The notes: generated from the letters alone by a model not told the origin. A stretch of DNA of 64,000 nt from Flavobacteriales bacterium (GCA_016710685.1 JADJVC010000001.1:186001-250000), one strand, 5' to 3'. Positions 44,376-52,877 are shown, numbered from the stretch's first letter. Translations and numbers: made by a program.

Positions 44376-46388
44376 ATGAGGAAAGGAAAACGCGCCAACA
44401 TCCAGCCCACCGCTTGGCTTTTCGCCTTGGCGATCCCGGCGGCTTTGCTCTTTGTTGTTTTCTCACTGATGCCCTACGGCACCATGGTGAAACAGTGGCC
44501 GCTCAGCATCGGGCAGCCCGAAGTAATGGCCTTTCAGAAAGTGTTCGACCGCCGCCCCGGCCAACATGCTACAGGCGAAGCGGGAACACTCAACCTCACC
44601 AGCTCCAACGGGAATTGCAAAACAGGGCAAGCCGTTGCAGCAACAGAAACCGACACCGCCACCGTGGAAGTGCGCGAATTGCAGGGATCCGATGAAGGAA
44701 TTGAACTTGTAGGGAGCGATGCCCAGGGTTTGAACGGAGCTGAACGCACGGCGCTGATGCCTGCGGATCTTTCTTCTTTGGAAGTGCTCTACGCACAAGC
44801 CGTTGCCGACTCCTTGCCCATCCACAGCGCGCCGCTTGACCTGGTGCGCCTTTCGCGTTGCGGCAGCGATGCCGGGCCATTCTTGATGCAAGAGGCAACA
44901 TCGCCGAGCATGGTGGCGCGTTCGGCATCCGCGAGCGGAACATTTCTCGGACCGGACGGAAAACCGACAAACACCTCAACTACCGAAGCCACGGATGCGG
45001 CCCGCATGCCCAAGCTCACCGGCGCAGCCTTCGACACAAGTGCCAGCGCCGCCTTGGGCTTGCTCGCCTGCATAGAGCAGCGCAAGGATCTGCTGAATGC
45101 GGAGACCGGCGCACTTTACGATGGCATCACCGGGCGCATCGTGCCATTGTACCGCATGGCCTACGGCGCGGATACTGCTGCAAATACGCAGCCCTTGGGC
45201 GTCGCGTTGCGTGAGGCTTTGGGCACGGCATCCGCACAAAAGCGCATTCAGCGTATGGCGAAAAAGATCCATGCCGACAGCGCCGCTTGGGCACAACGCT
45301 TCGCCGCCATCGATTCGGCCCGTGTGCCCGTGTTGGCCAATGGCCGAAACATTGGCCTGGTGCAAGCTGCTGTTGACCGTACCCGCGAGCAGTTCATGCA
45401 GCGTCTGTTCCACCCAGATCCGGAAGCATTTATCGGACAGCCCGCGCAAACGACGCCTACCGAAAAGGCAACGTTGGATCCGTGGTTGGCACAATTCAAA
45501 AGTGGCTCCGACACCCTGCGTTTTGTGCGCGGCAAGTATGACATCGACCATGATCTTGACATTCCCGCCGGCTACGGCGTAGTGCTGGAGAAAGGGACGC
45601 GCTGGAACATCGCTGCAGGTGTGAACATCACCATCCATGGGGCATTCCACGCAAGAGGCACCGAACTCAACCCGGTCTTCATTCGGCCGCTCGATGGGGT
45701 AGGGCCGTTCGGCAGCATTACGGTAGAAGGTACCGGCGACACGCGGGTGCGCCTGCGTGGTGTGCGCATCAGCGATGGGAGCGAACAATGGTCCAATGGC
45801 CTGCACCGGCCAGGCATGCTCAGCTTCGTGCTCTGCGACGTGCAAGTGGACAAGTGCAGCATCGGTAGTTCTTCGGGCACAGCATCCATAAGTGTTCAAC
45901 GGGGAAATGGACATGTAACGGACAGTTACTTCATCGGCTCGCGCAAGTCTGCGCTGCTCTTCTTGGAAGCCCATGCAAACGTGGAACGATGTGGCTTCAG
46001 CGGTGAGGGGGTAACGGCCCCGGACGGCATCTCCAGCGTGGGGGCCACCGTGTTGGTGCGCGGCTGCACGTTCAACCGCATTGGCGGCAGTGCCTTGGAG
46101 TTCACCGGTGGAAGCAGAGCGTTGGTTTCCGCCACCACGCTTACAGCTAACAACATCGCCTTACTTACCACGGAAGGTGCCGCAGTACACGTGGATGCCT
46201 GCACATTCAACGGCAACGCAACAGCGGTGTTAGTACGAAGCGCAGCATCCGCATGGGGTGAGACCAACCTCGTAATGCACACCAACACCATGACCGGCAA
46301 CGGCAAGGAAAGGGACGTGCAAGGCGGAACGGTGAAGGACGACCCCGCACCGGTAGATCCCGGGAAGTGGCTTGCCGGAGCGGAATAG
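44376..46388 (+). CDS. Membrane-anchored protein with C-terminal parallel beta-helix
   Basis: A 670-residue protein of unknown function. An N-terminal transmembrane anchor (about residues 13-31, AWLFALAIPAALLFVVFSL) is followed by a long low-complexity Ala/Ser/Thr-rich stretch. A helical segment (about 225-365) comes next. The last 270 residues, starting near DTLRFVRGKYDIDHDLDIPAGYGVVLEKGTRW, look like a right-handed parallel beta-helix (NITIHGAFHARGTELNPVFI, DVQVDKCSIGSSSGT, VDACTFNGNATAVLV), a fold often used to bind or cut polysaccharides. The periplasm is the likely location. It forms a probable operon with the membrane protein upstream. No catalytic residues can be pointed to. Confidence 0.62.
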   Translation: MRKGKRANIQPTAWLFALAIPAALLFVVFSLMPYGTMVKQWPLSIGQPEVMAFQKVFDRRPGQHATGEAGTLNLTSSNGNCKTGQAVAATETDTATVEVRELQGSDEGIELVGSDAQGLNGAERTALMPADLSSLEVLYAQAVADSLPIHSAPLDLVRLSRCGSDAGPFLMQEATSPSMVARSASASGTFLGPDGKPTNTSTTEATDAARMPKLTGAAFDTSASAALGLLACIEQRKDLLNAETGALYDGITGRIVPLYRMAYGADTAANTQPLGVALREALGTASAQKRIQRMAKKIHADSAAWAQRFAAIDSARVPVLANGRNIGLVQAAVDRTREQFMQRLFHPDPEAFIGQPAQTTPTEKATLDPWLAQFKSGSDTLRFVRGKYDIDHDLDIPAGYGVVLEKGTRWNIAAGVNITIHGAFHARGTELNPVFIRPLDGVGPFGSITVEGTGDTRVRLRGVRISDGSEQWSNGLHRPGMLSFVLCDVQVDKCSIGSSSGTASISVQRGNGHVTDSYFIGSRKSALLFLEAHANVERCGFSGEGVTAPDGISSVGATVLVRGCTFNRIGGSALEFTGGSRALVSATTLTANNIALLTTEGAAVHVDACTFNGNATAVLVRSAASAWGETNLVMHTNTMTGNGKERDVQGGTVKDDPAPVDPGKWLAGAE

Positions 46389-46553
46389 CTCCTTACGACG
46401 GGCTGATCTTCTGTTGATCACTGGCGCGAGCTTTAGGCGCTATAGGAAACTGCGCTCAACAAGCGCCGTCCTTTCGTGTCAACGTGCCTTTCCTGAATTT
46501 CATCCGCATCGGTACCGCACTATTACCCGACCTTTGCCGTTCAGCAAACAACC

Positions 46554-47339
46554 GTGAGGAAAAAGCGATCAACAAGTCAACACGATCTCAGCAGACGCTG
46601 GGGCCGTGCGGCCTTGCGCACGCTTGCCCCAGCGCTCTTGCTCTTTGCAACGCTGCAAACTGCACAGGCACAACTCGGTGTCACCACCTTCGGCATACAG
46701 TTGAAACCGGTGATCCCCTTCGGCTTCTTCGATCCGGTCACCACGCTGGAGCAGGGCACTTTAGCTTCCACGGTGGAACTGAAGGGTGGCATGGCATTCG
46801 GCATGGTGGTGCGCACGGGATTAACGAAGGCCATTTCCTTGGAGGTCGGTATAGACCAGATCACCCGCCGTTACGATGTGACACTTTCCAACGATACCAA
46901 CGCGTACAACGGCTCCACGCAGATCCGCTTCGTGGGCTACGAAGTTCCGGTGACCTGCTTGGTGTACATCCGCCTCGGCGAAAAAACGTGGATGAACAAC
47001 GCCTTGGGACTCAGCATGGATTTTTACCCCAGCGACGCGGTGCGGAATTTCGATGCGGGGCAGGTCTACTACTACCGCCGCAACTGGGCGCAGCTTGGCG
47101 TGGTGGGCAACATCGGCGTGGAATACCGCACCGAAAAATCGGGCTACTTCTATTTGGGCGGCACCTTCCACCGGCCCTTCCAAGACCTTGCGCTCGCCGA
47201 AGTGATCTGGACGGATCAATACCAGAACTACAGGCCGTACAGCATGTCGAAGTTCATCAACGGCAGCTACCTCACCGTGGACCTGCGCTACTACTTCCAC
47301 GAAGACCCGGACAAAGCGCGGTTACGGAAGAAGCGATAG
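46554..47339 (+). CDS. Outer-membrane beta-barrel-like protein
   Basis: A 261-residue exported protein. It starts with GTG (MRKKRSTSQHDLSRRWGRAALRTLAP...) and has a hydrophobic signal segment ending near TAQAQ. The mature part is strand-rich with alternating aromatic positions (GMAFGMVVRTGLTKAISLEVGID, QVYYYRRNWAQLGVVGNIGVEYRTEKSGYFYLGGTFHR, YLTVDLRYYFHEDP), typical of an outer-membrane barrel. No named family recognised. A longer frame at 46484-47347 on the same strand is an out-of-frame shadow. It is followed by a long inverted repeat, then the convergent peptidase gene. Confidence 0.7.
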   Translation: MRKKRSTSQHDLSRRWGRAALRTLAPALLLFATLQTAQAQLGVTTFGIQLKPVIPFGFFDPVTTLEQGTLASTVELKGGMAFGMVVRTGLTKAISLEVGIDQITRRYDVTLSNDTNAYNGSTQIRFVGYEVPVTCLVYIRLGEKTWMNNALGLSMDFYPSDAVRNFDAGQVYYYRRNWAQLGVVGNIGVEYRTEKSGYFYLGGTFHRPFQDLALAEVIWTDQYQNYRPYSMSKFINGSYLTVDLRYYFHEDPDKARLRKKR

Positions 47340-47402
47340 CCTTTTAAGGTTTCCGAGCCTTGACTATAGCTTCTGGGATTTTCAGCAACACAGAAATTAC
47401 TG

Positions 47403-47467
47403 ATTGCTAATTCCTAATTCCGGCTGCCGACACGGCTTGCGGAATTAGGAATTAGGAATTAGCAATT
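47403..47467. repeat. Long inverted repeat with AATTAGG units (possible bidirectional terminator)
   Basis: The arms attgctaattcctaattcc and ggaattaggaattagcaat pair perfectly around a centre containing gctgccgacacggcttgc. The right arm has an extra ggaatta unit. It lies between two convergent genes and touches the stop codon of the peptidase gene. Confidence 0.75.
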
Positions 47468-49634
47468 ATTTCCCCCCGGCAGGATACTTCGGCACAACCC
47501 CGGTATTCTTGAAAAAGAACGCCCACTTGTCCGCTTGCTCGGCCACGATCATGCTCGTAGGCTTTCCGGCACCGTGTCCGGCATTCGTTTCAACGCGGAT
47601 GAACACCGGTGCATCGCCTTCCTGTGCAGCTTGCAGCGTGCTGATGAACTTGAAACTGTGTGCAGGCACCACGCGGTCGTCGTGGTCTGCCGTCATCACC
47701 ATGGTAGCGGGGTAGTTCGCGGGCTTGATGTTGTGCAGCGGTGAATAGGCGTGCAGGTATTCAAACTCCTCCTTGCTGTTGTCCGCGCTTCCGTATTCAG
47801 GCGTCCAGCCGAAGCCGGCGGTGAATTTCTGGAAACGCAGCATGTCCATTACGCCAACGGCGGGGAAGGCCACCGCGCACAGGTCCGGGCGTTGGGTCAT
47901 CACCGCGCCCACCAACAGGCCGCCGTTACTGCCGCCCTCAATGGCCAATCGGTCCTTGGAGGTCCACTTCTGCGCCACGAGGTATTCCGCTGCTGCGATG
48001 AAATCGTCGAACACGTTCTGCTTTTTCTCCTTCATGCCGGCTTTGTGCCAGTCCTCGCCGTACTCACCGCCGCCGCGCAGGTTCGCCATGGCGAACACGC
48101 CGCCCTGTTCCAGCAAGATCATCCGGCTGGTGCTGAAACTCGGCGATAGGCTGACGTTGAATCCGCCGTAAGCGTAGAGCAACGCCGGGTTCTTTCCATC
48201 CTTGGCCAAGCCTTTTTTATGGACGATGAACATGGGCACTTTGGTGCCGTCCTTGCTCGTGTAAAATTCCTGCTCGGTGGTGAATTGTTCCGGATCGAAC
48301 TTCAACTCCGGACGGAAGTACAGGTCGCTCTTGCCCGTGGCGTAGTCGTATTTGTAGATGCTCCCCGGATCGGTGAACGAGGTGAAGCTGTAGAAGGAAT
48401 ACGTGTCTTCGCGCAGCCCGCCGAAACCGCCCGCGGTGCCGATGCCTGGCAAGGTGATTTCCTGCCCACCGGTGCCGTCTGTAGCGTAGCGGTAGATGCG
48501 TGTGGTGGCATCTTTCAAGTAGCTGGCGAAGAGGTTTCCGCCACCTGTCACAACACCTTCCAACAAGTCTTTTTTCTGGGGGATCACATCCTTCCAGTTC
48601 GCGCTGTCCGGTTGTGCCGGATCCACGCCCACCAAGCGGTAGTTGGGTGCGTTCACATCCGTCATCACAAGGAATTGCCCGCTCTTGGGCTCGAATGCCA
48701 TGATGGATGTTTTGTGGTTGAAGCCGCGCTGTAGCGGGGTCCATTGCGTGGCCGGTGTGGGCAGCACGCCTTTGCGTAAGTCGTAGAAGTATTGCTCAAA
48801 GCCGTCGGTGCCGGTGCTGATGTACAACGTGGCGAATTCCTCGCCTTCAGTGGTGCCCGCGCCAACATAGAGGTTGGGTTCGGTATCGCTGGCCCACACC
48901 AGTGCGTCCTTCGCCTGCGGGTCGCCCAGCTTGTGGTAGTACACACGCTGCCACTGGTTAGCGCCGCTGAGTTCCATGCCCTTTTTCGGCTCCGGATAGC
49001 GACTGTAGAAAAAGCCGTCCTTGAACCACGCCACGCCGCTGAACTTGGCCCACAGCAGGGTGTCCGCCATCGGCTTCATGGACTTCAGGTCCCACAAAGT
49101 GATGTCTTGCCAGTCGCTGCCGGCCTTTTGGATGCTCACCGCCATGTAGCGGTCGTTTTTGCTGCTGCCCATCAAGCCGATGCTCGTGGTGCCTTTCGGG
49201 TCCACCACGTTGGGGTCGATGAACACCGTGTCTTTGCCCTCCAGCCCGTGGCGCACATAGATCACGCTCTGGTTCTGCAAGCCACTGTTGCGGTAGGTGA
49301 AAAACAGGTCGCCCACCTTGCTCGGCGCGCCGGTCTTGGGAAAGTTGAAAAGCTCCTCATACCGCTTCGCGATGGCGTCACGAAAGGGAATGTCCGCCAA
49401 ATAAGCGTTGGTCACGGCGTTCTCGCGCTTCACCCAATCCGCCGTTTCGGCGCTGGTGTCGTTCTCCAACCAGCGGTACGGATCGGCCACTTTCGTGCCG
49501 AAGTAATCGTCCACCACGGTGGTGTCCTTGCGGGTTTCCGGGTAGGCGATCTTCTGCATGGGCTTATCGGTAGGTGCGGTGGAAGTGCCGCAAGCTGCGA
49601 GCAGCAGAACGGCGGCGGGAAGGGCTTTTTGCAT
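47466..49634 (-). CDS. Prolyl oligopeptidase family serine peptidase (S9A), lipoprotein
   Basis: Serine peptidase that cleaves after proline in short peptides. The 722 residues start with a lipoprotein signal (MQKALPAAVLLLAAC, lipobox Cys15), so it is probably anchored in the periplasm or outer membrane. The N-terminal segment (YPETRKDTTVVDDYFGTKVADPYRWLEND) and the seven-bladed propeller fit S9A. The hydrolase domain holds GGSNGG with Ser569, TADHDDRVVP with the catalytic aspartate, and NAGHGAGK with His687, so all three catalytic residues are present. It is monocistronic. Function in peptide scavenging is inferred from the family. Confidence 0.93.
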   Translation of the reverse strand: MQKALPAAVLLLAACGTSTAPTDKPMQKIAYPETRKDTTVVDDYFGTKVADPYRWLENDTSAETADWVKRENAVTNAYLADIPFRDAIAKRYEELFNFPKTGAPSKVGDLFFTYRNSGLQNQSVIYVRHGLEGKDTVFIDPNVVDPKGTTSIGLMGSSKNDRYMAVSIQKAGSDWQDITLWDLKSMKPMADTLLWAKFSGVAWFKDGFFYSRYPEPKKGMELSGANQWQRVYYHKLGDPQAKDALVWASDTEPNLYVGAGTTEGEEFATLYISTGTDGFEQYFYDLRKGVLPTPATQWTPLQRGFNHKTSIMAFEPKSGQFLVMTDVNAPNYRLVGVDPAQPDSANWKDVIPQKKDLLEGVVTGGGNLFASYLKDATTRIYRYATDGTGGQEITLPGIGTAGGFGGLREDTYSFYSFTSFTDPGSIYKYDYATGKSDLYFRPELKFDPEQFTTEQEFYTSKDGTKVPMFIVHKKGLAKDGKNPALLYAYGGFNVSLSPSFSTSRMILLEQGGVFAMANLRGGGEYGEDWHKAGMKEKKQNVFDDFIAAAEYLVAQKWTSKDRLAIEGGSNGGLLVGAVMTQRPDLCAVAFPAVGVMDMLRFQKFTAGFGWTPEYGSADNSKEEFEYLHAYSPLHNIKPANYPATMVMTADHDDRVVPAHSFKFISTLQAAQEGDAPVFIRVETNAGHGAGKPTSMIVAEQADKWAFFFKNTGVVPKYPAGGK

Positions 49635-49734
49635 GGGGTGGGGGATGAAGGGGTAAAAGTAGCTTGAACCGTTTGGGCCGAGCGATTCGGCTGGATTGGA
49701 TCTGGCAGAAGGCCATTAGTCTCAATGGGCGTGT

Positions 49735-50049
49735 GGCAGGCAACGCGGTTGGTATTGGTGCGGTAGATTCGCTGCCCCGAGACAAAAAGCGGAACCCACA
49801 AGCCGATCAGTTGATGGACGCCCGAAAATACTACTTCTCTCTTCTCACTTTTATCGGCTCCCTAACGCTGGGTTTTACGGCATCGGCGCAGTCACTGCAG
49901 GTCTTGGACGGCACAAGCCGCCAACCCGTGGTGGGCGCGGTGCTGACTTCGACGGACCCGGCGCGGCAAGCCACTTCGGATAGCACCGGCAGGGTAGACC
50001 TCGCTGTTTTTCCGGACAGTGCTTGGGTGCGCGTTGAACACATCGCCTT
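49735..50049 (+). repeat. Left copy of a 315-bp direct duplication
   Basis: This stretch matches 52563-52877 at a constant offset of 2828 bases without indels. The last 167 bases (49883-50049) differ at a single position. It covers the tail of a T9SS sorting domain (QATRLVLVR and stop at 49766), a spacer and the first part of a TonB-dependent receptor gene. It ends abruptly at cgcctt, just before a REP palindrome. Confidence 0.93.
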
Positions 50050-50101
50050 CCCACTAGCGCGAGCGTCCGCGCTCGTGCTTTCTCTACGCCGAAGCATCTA
50101 A
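49814..50101 (+). pseudogene. Truncated 5' fragment of a TonB-dependent receptor gene
   Basis: The frame encodes a signal peptide (MDARKYYFSLLTFIGSLTLGFTASAQ) and most of a carboxypeptidase-regulatory-like domain (LQVLDGTSRQPVVGAVLTST...). It then leaves homology at residue 79, where the inserted REP begins, and stops at 50101. It is a nearly exact copy of the start of the intact receptor at 52642. The plug and barrel are missing, so it cannot be a functional receptor. The fragment also carries the tail of an upstream T9SS sorting domain, showing that the duplicated piece spanned two genes. Confidence 0.88.
50052..50078 (+). repeat. Left REP palindrome of the RAYT element
   Basis: A 27-base sequence with the imperfect hairpin gcgcgagcg-tc-cgcgctcgtgc. 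Its reverse complement matches the right copy at 50665-50691 at 25 of 27 positions. It lies three bases after the break in the receptor fragment. Confidence 0.85.
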
Positions 50102-50110
50102 CTTTCCACC

Positions 50111-50641
50111 ATGAGTGAGAGCTACAAATTTGTTGAGGGTCATGCTCACTTCATCACGTTTGCGGTTGTGGGCTGGGTGGATGTATTCACACGACGCGCA
50201 TATCCCGAGTTCCTATTGGAGAACTTGGCTTTTTGTCGAAAAAACAAAGGGCTTCGCCTTTATGACCTTGTGATCATGCCGAACCATTTGCATTTGATCG
50301 CAGCGGCTGCAAATGGCAGTTTGGGAGAGATTATGCGTGACTTCAAGACCTTCACGAGCAAGGAACTGGTGAAGCGTATCGCCGCGAACCCCCAAGAAAG
50401 CCGGAAGGAGTGGATGCTCCGTGTGTTCCGCGAGCATGGTGCGGCAAATCCACACAACAAGGACCACCAATTTTGGCAACAGAGCAACCGTCCGATCATT
50501 CTGGACAAGCCGGAATTGTTTGACCAGCGTAGGCGCTACCTTCGCGAGAATCCGTTACGTGCAGGCTTGGTAAATGATGAGTCAGCGTACATGTGGAGCA
50601 GTGCCAACCCGCATTTGGAGTTTGAGTTTGATGAAGCATAG
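50111..50641 (+). CDS. REP-associated tyrosine transposase (RAYT, IS200/IS605-like Y1)
   Basis: A 176-residue single-domain transposase. The metal-binding HUH motif is MPNHLHLI with His59 and His61, and the likely nucleophile is Tyr143 in RRYLRENPLRAGLV, the classic RAYT C-terminal signature. The length matches the Y1 domain without accessory modules. It is complete and unbroken. Such enzymes act on single-stranded REP hairpins, and matching palindromes flank the gene here. Whether it is still active cannot be judged from one copy. Confidence 0.92.
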   Translation: MSESYKFVEGHAHFITFAVVGWVDVFTRRAYPEFLLENLAFCRKNKGLRLYDLVIMPNHLHLIAAAANGSLGEIMRDFKTFTSKELVKRIAANPQESRKEWMLRVFREHGAANPHNKDHQFWQQSNRPIILDKPELFDQRRRYLRENPLRAGLVNDESAYMWSSANPHLEFEFDEA

Positions 50642-50652
50642 AAACCGAGGAG

Positions 50653-51703
50653 ATGGAAAAAGAGGCACGAGCGTGGACGCTCGCGCCAGTGTGGGACCTA
50701 ACATCAGTCGCTTTCGACCCTGCGGACGAAAACACGATTTACATCGGTTATGCCTCGTCCCAATTCCTTTCCGGTTACAATGAACCTTATGGAAACAGGA
50801 TGGTGTTTAAAATGGACGTTTCCGATTTGTCTCAATACCCAGCAGGAGATCTCCCATTTGATTGTCCGGGAACTCCTTGCGCCGACATTACCATGAACCT
50901 GCCGAATACGTTTATTTCCATTGGGGCCATGATGGCGGAGCAGGGTAGCGACGGTGGTCTCTACGTGGCTACTGAAGCCGGCGTGTTCTTTACCGATAAC
51001 AAACGCATCGCAGCATTCAATCCTGTGCAGCCGGAAGATGCCGATGACATGTCAAACACCAGTGGATGGGTAAAATTGGGCGGCAGTTTGCCACATGTCG
51101 GTTCGCGAGGGATTGAGGCGAACTACCAAGTGAATCGTGTGCGCGTAGGTCTGTATGGTCGGGGTGTATGGGAACATCATCTGCATTGCCCAGATACTTT
51201 GCAATTCAATGAAGCAGGGACATATGGAGCCGACAGGTACTTGGAGGCTATGCAAAATATCACTTCGGAAGCGATAGTTCCTACGGGACTCGATCTGAAG
51301 TATCGTGCTGGAGAGGAAGTCCGCCTTACACCCGGTTTTCATGCAGAACCGGGTACACGCTTCCATGCCTTCATTCATCCTTGTGACGCACCCGGCAATA
51401 GCTTCCATCCGAAAGCGATGCAAGCTGGCGCACCGGAAGCTGAAATTGAAAACGAGTCTGTTTATGTGGGAATGGAACTTTACCCCAACCCCGCCAATGG
51501 GTCTTTCACAGTACGGGCCAATTTCATCTCGGAGAATGGAATAGCGACCATTCGAGTATTTGGCCCTACAGGCAATTTGGCATTGTCATCGGTAATGCGT
51601 GGGCCGCAGCAGTTTATAGATTCCAGTGGCTTGCATGGCCTTTACATGGTTGTGGTTGAATGTGCCGGTGTCCAACAGACCAGAAAAAATTATTTTGCAA
51701 TGA
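50653..51703 (+). pseudogene. C-terminal part of a T9SS-sorted sortilin/BNR-like propeller protein
   Basis: The frame starts inside the REP flank; genuine protein begins near WDLTSVAFDPADENTIYIGY. It holds the last propeller blades (GLYVATEAGVFFTDN, RVGLYGRGVWEHH), a 3-coathanger-like segment (VRLTPGFHAEPGTRFHAFIHPC) and a type A T9SS sorting domain (MELYPNPANGSFTVRA...). The N-terminal part with signal peptide is absent, apparently lost where the RAYT element sits. The raw frame runs on into the next gene because of a six-A run at 51684-51689. With five A it ends RKIILQ and stop at 51703, overlapping the next ATG. Confidence 0.75.
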
Positions 51704-52594
51704 GAAAGTGGCTGTCACTCATCACCTTCTTTAGTATCAGTAGCGGTATTTCTGCACAGTTCTACCCAGATTCCACAGGAACATGGTGCATCCGTGATTT
51801 GAATAATTCTACAGCATTAGATATAACCATGGAGATGAGAGTAGGTTATGACACAATTATCAACGGGAATACCTATCAACTAATAGATGAATTTCACGGA
51901 GATGATAATTGGAGTGTACCTGAATATATTAAAACTTACTACGTTAGATCAGATACTGCGGGAAATGGTTTTATCTACATTCCTGCTTTATCGGAAGAAT
52001 ACCTAACTGGAAATATTAATGTTAATGTTGGGGATACGATTGAAAATTTATATATGGGGTTTTTAAGCAGCATTGCAATTGTTGATAGCGCAGTCATATT
52101 AACTAATGCGTCTGATACCGTGAGGCGCGTCTATGTTCGGCAACCATGGATAGGCAATTCGTTTTCTTCAATTAAGTCATTTTGGCAATCTGGAATGGGT
52201 TGTTCATTTTGGACCATATATCAATTATGATGATTTTCAAGACTTGACGTGTGTAATAGCCGACGGTCGATATACATTTTCATTAAGTATTCCAGGAAAC
52301 CATGCCGATCAATTGCCAATTGTACCCTGCGAGTGTGTTGCAATTGCGACCAATGTGGAGGAAGGTATTAGCCGTGTACTCCCAAGTATCTTCCCCAACC
52401 CCTCAACCAGTACATTCACCATAAGGAATGCCTCGTGTTCAAACGAAATAGCCGTATACACCACCACCGGCCACCGAGTATGGCAAGGCACCGGCAATAC
52501 CATAGACCTAATCGCGCAGCCACCCGGCGTGTACACGGCGGTGGTGGCCACGGAGCGGGGTAGGCAGGCGGTGCGGTTAGTAGTGGTGCAGTAG
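51700..52594 (+). CDS. AT-rich T9SS-sorted secreted protein, frameshifted
   Basis: A separate gene starting MRKWLSLITFFSISSGISAQFYPDS, a clean signal peptide. About 190 residues of unrecognised beta-rich domain follow. The frame breaks at the four-T run 52207-52210; with three T it continues GCSFGPYINYDDFQDLTCVIADG into a type A T9SS sorting domain (SIFPNPSTSTFTIRNAS... RQAVRLVVVQ) ending at 52594, about 297 residues. The stretch 51760-52300 is visibly AT-rich compared with its neighbours, with codons such as ATA, TTA and AAT, which suggests acquisition from another source. The last 32 bases belong to the right copy of the direct duplication. Confidence 0.75.
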
Positions 52595-52877
52595 ATTCGC
52601 TCCCCCGACACAAAACGCGGAACCCACAAGCCGATCAGTTGATGGACGCCCGAAAATACTACCACGCATTTCTCACTTTCATCAGCTCCCTTGCGCTGGG
52701 TTTTACGGCTTCGGCGCAGTCACTGCAGGTCTTGGACGGCACAAGCCGCCAACCCGTGGTGGGCGCGGTGCTGACTTCGACGGACCCGGCGCGGCAAGCC
52801 ACTTCGGATAGCTCCGGCAGGGTAGACCTCGCTGTTTTTCCGGACAGTGCTTGGGTGCGCGTTGAACACATCGCCTT
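52563..52877 (+). repeat. Right copy of the 315-bp direct duplication
   Basis: This is the presumed parental copy. It spans the end of the T9SS gene (stop at 52594) and the start of the intact TonB-dependent receptor, whereas the left copy at 49735-50049 is interrupted. Confidence 0.93.

Larger units (their letters stand above)
50052..50691 (+). mobile_element. REPtron-like unit: RAYT transposase flanked by inverted REPs
   Basis: A 640-base unit bounded by two inverted 27-base REP palindromes with a single transposase gene between them. The left border coincides with loss of similarity to the duplicated receptor gene. The right border runs directly into the open frame of an unrelated 5'-truncated T9SS gene. 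This is the structure described for RAYT/REP doublets in other bacteria. No target-site duplication was recognised. Confidence 0.82.

Noticed and set aside
46484..47347. 287-residue plus-strand frame overlapping the barrel protein
   Set aside because: Its translation is Arg/His-rich without domains. The overlapping frame from 46554 has a signal peptide and barrel strands.
49814..50101. Functional small secreted protein of 95 residues
   Set aside because: Near-identity to the start of the intact receptor and an abrupt change at the REP border show it is a truncated fragment.
50052..50691. Full IS200/IS605 insertion sequence with tnpB
   Set aside because: Only a RAYT-type gene is present, flanked by inverted REPs; there is no tnpB and no typical IS200 ends.
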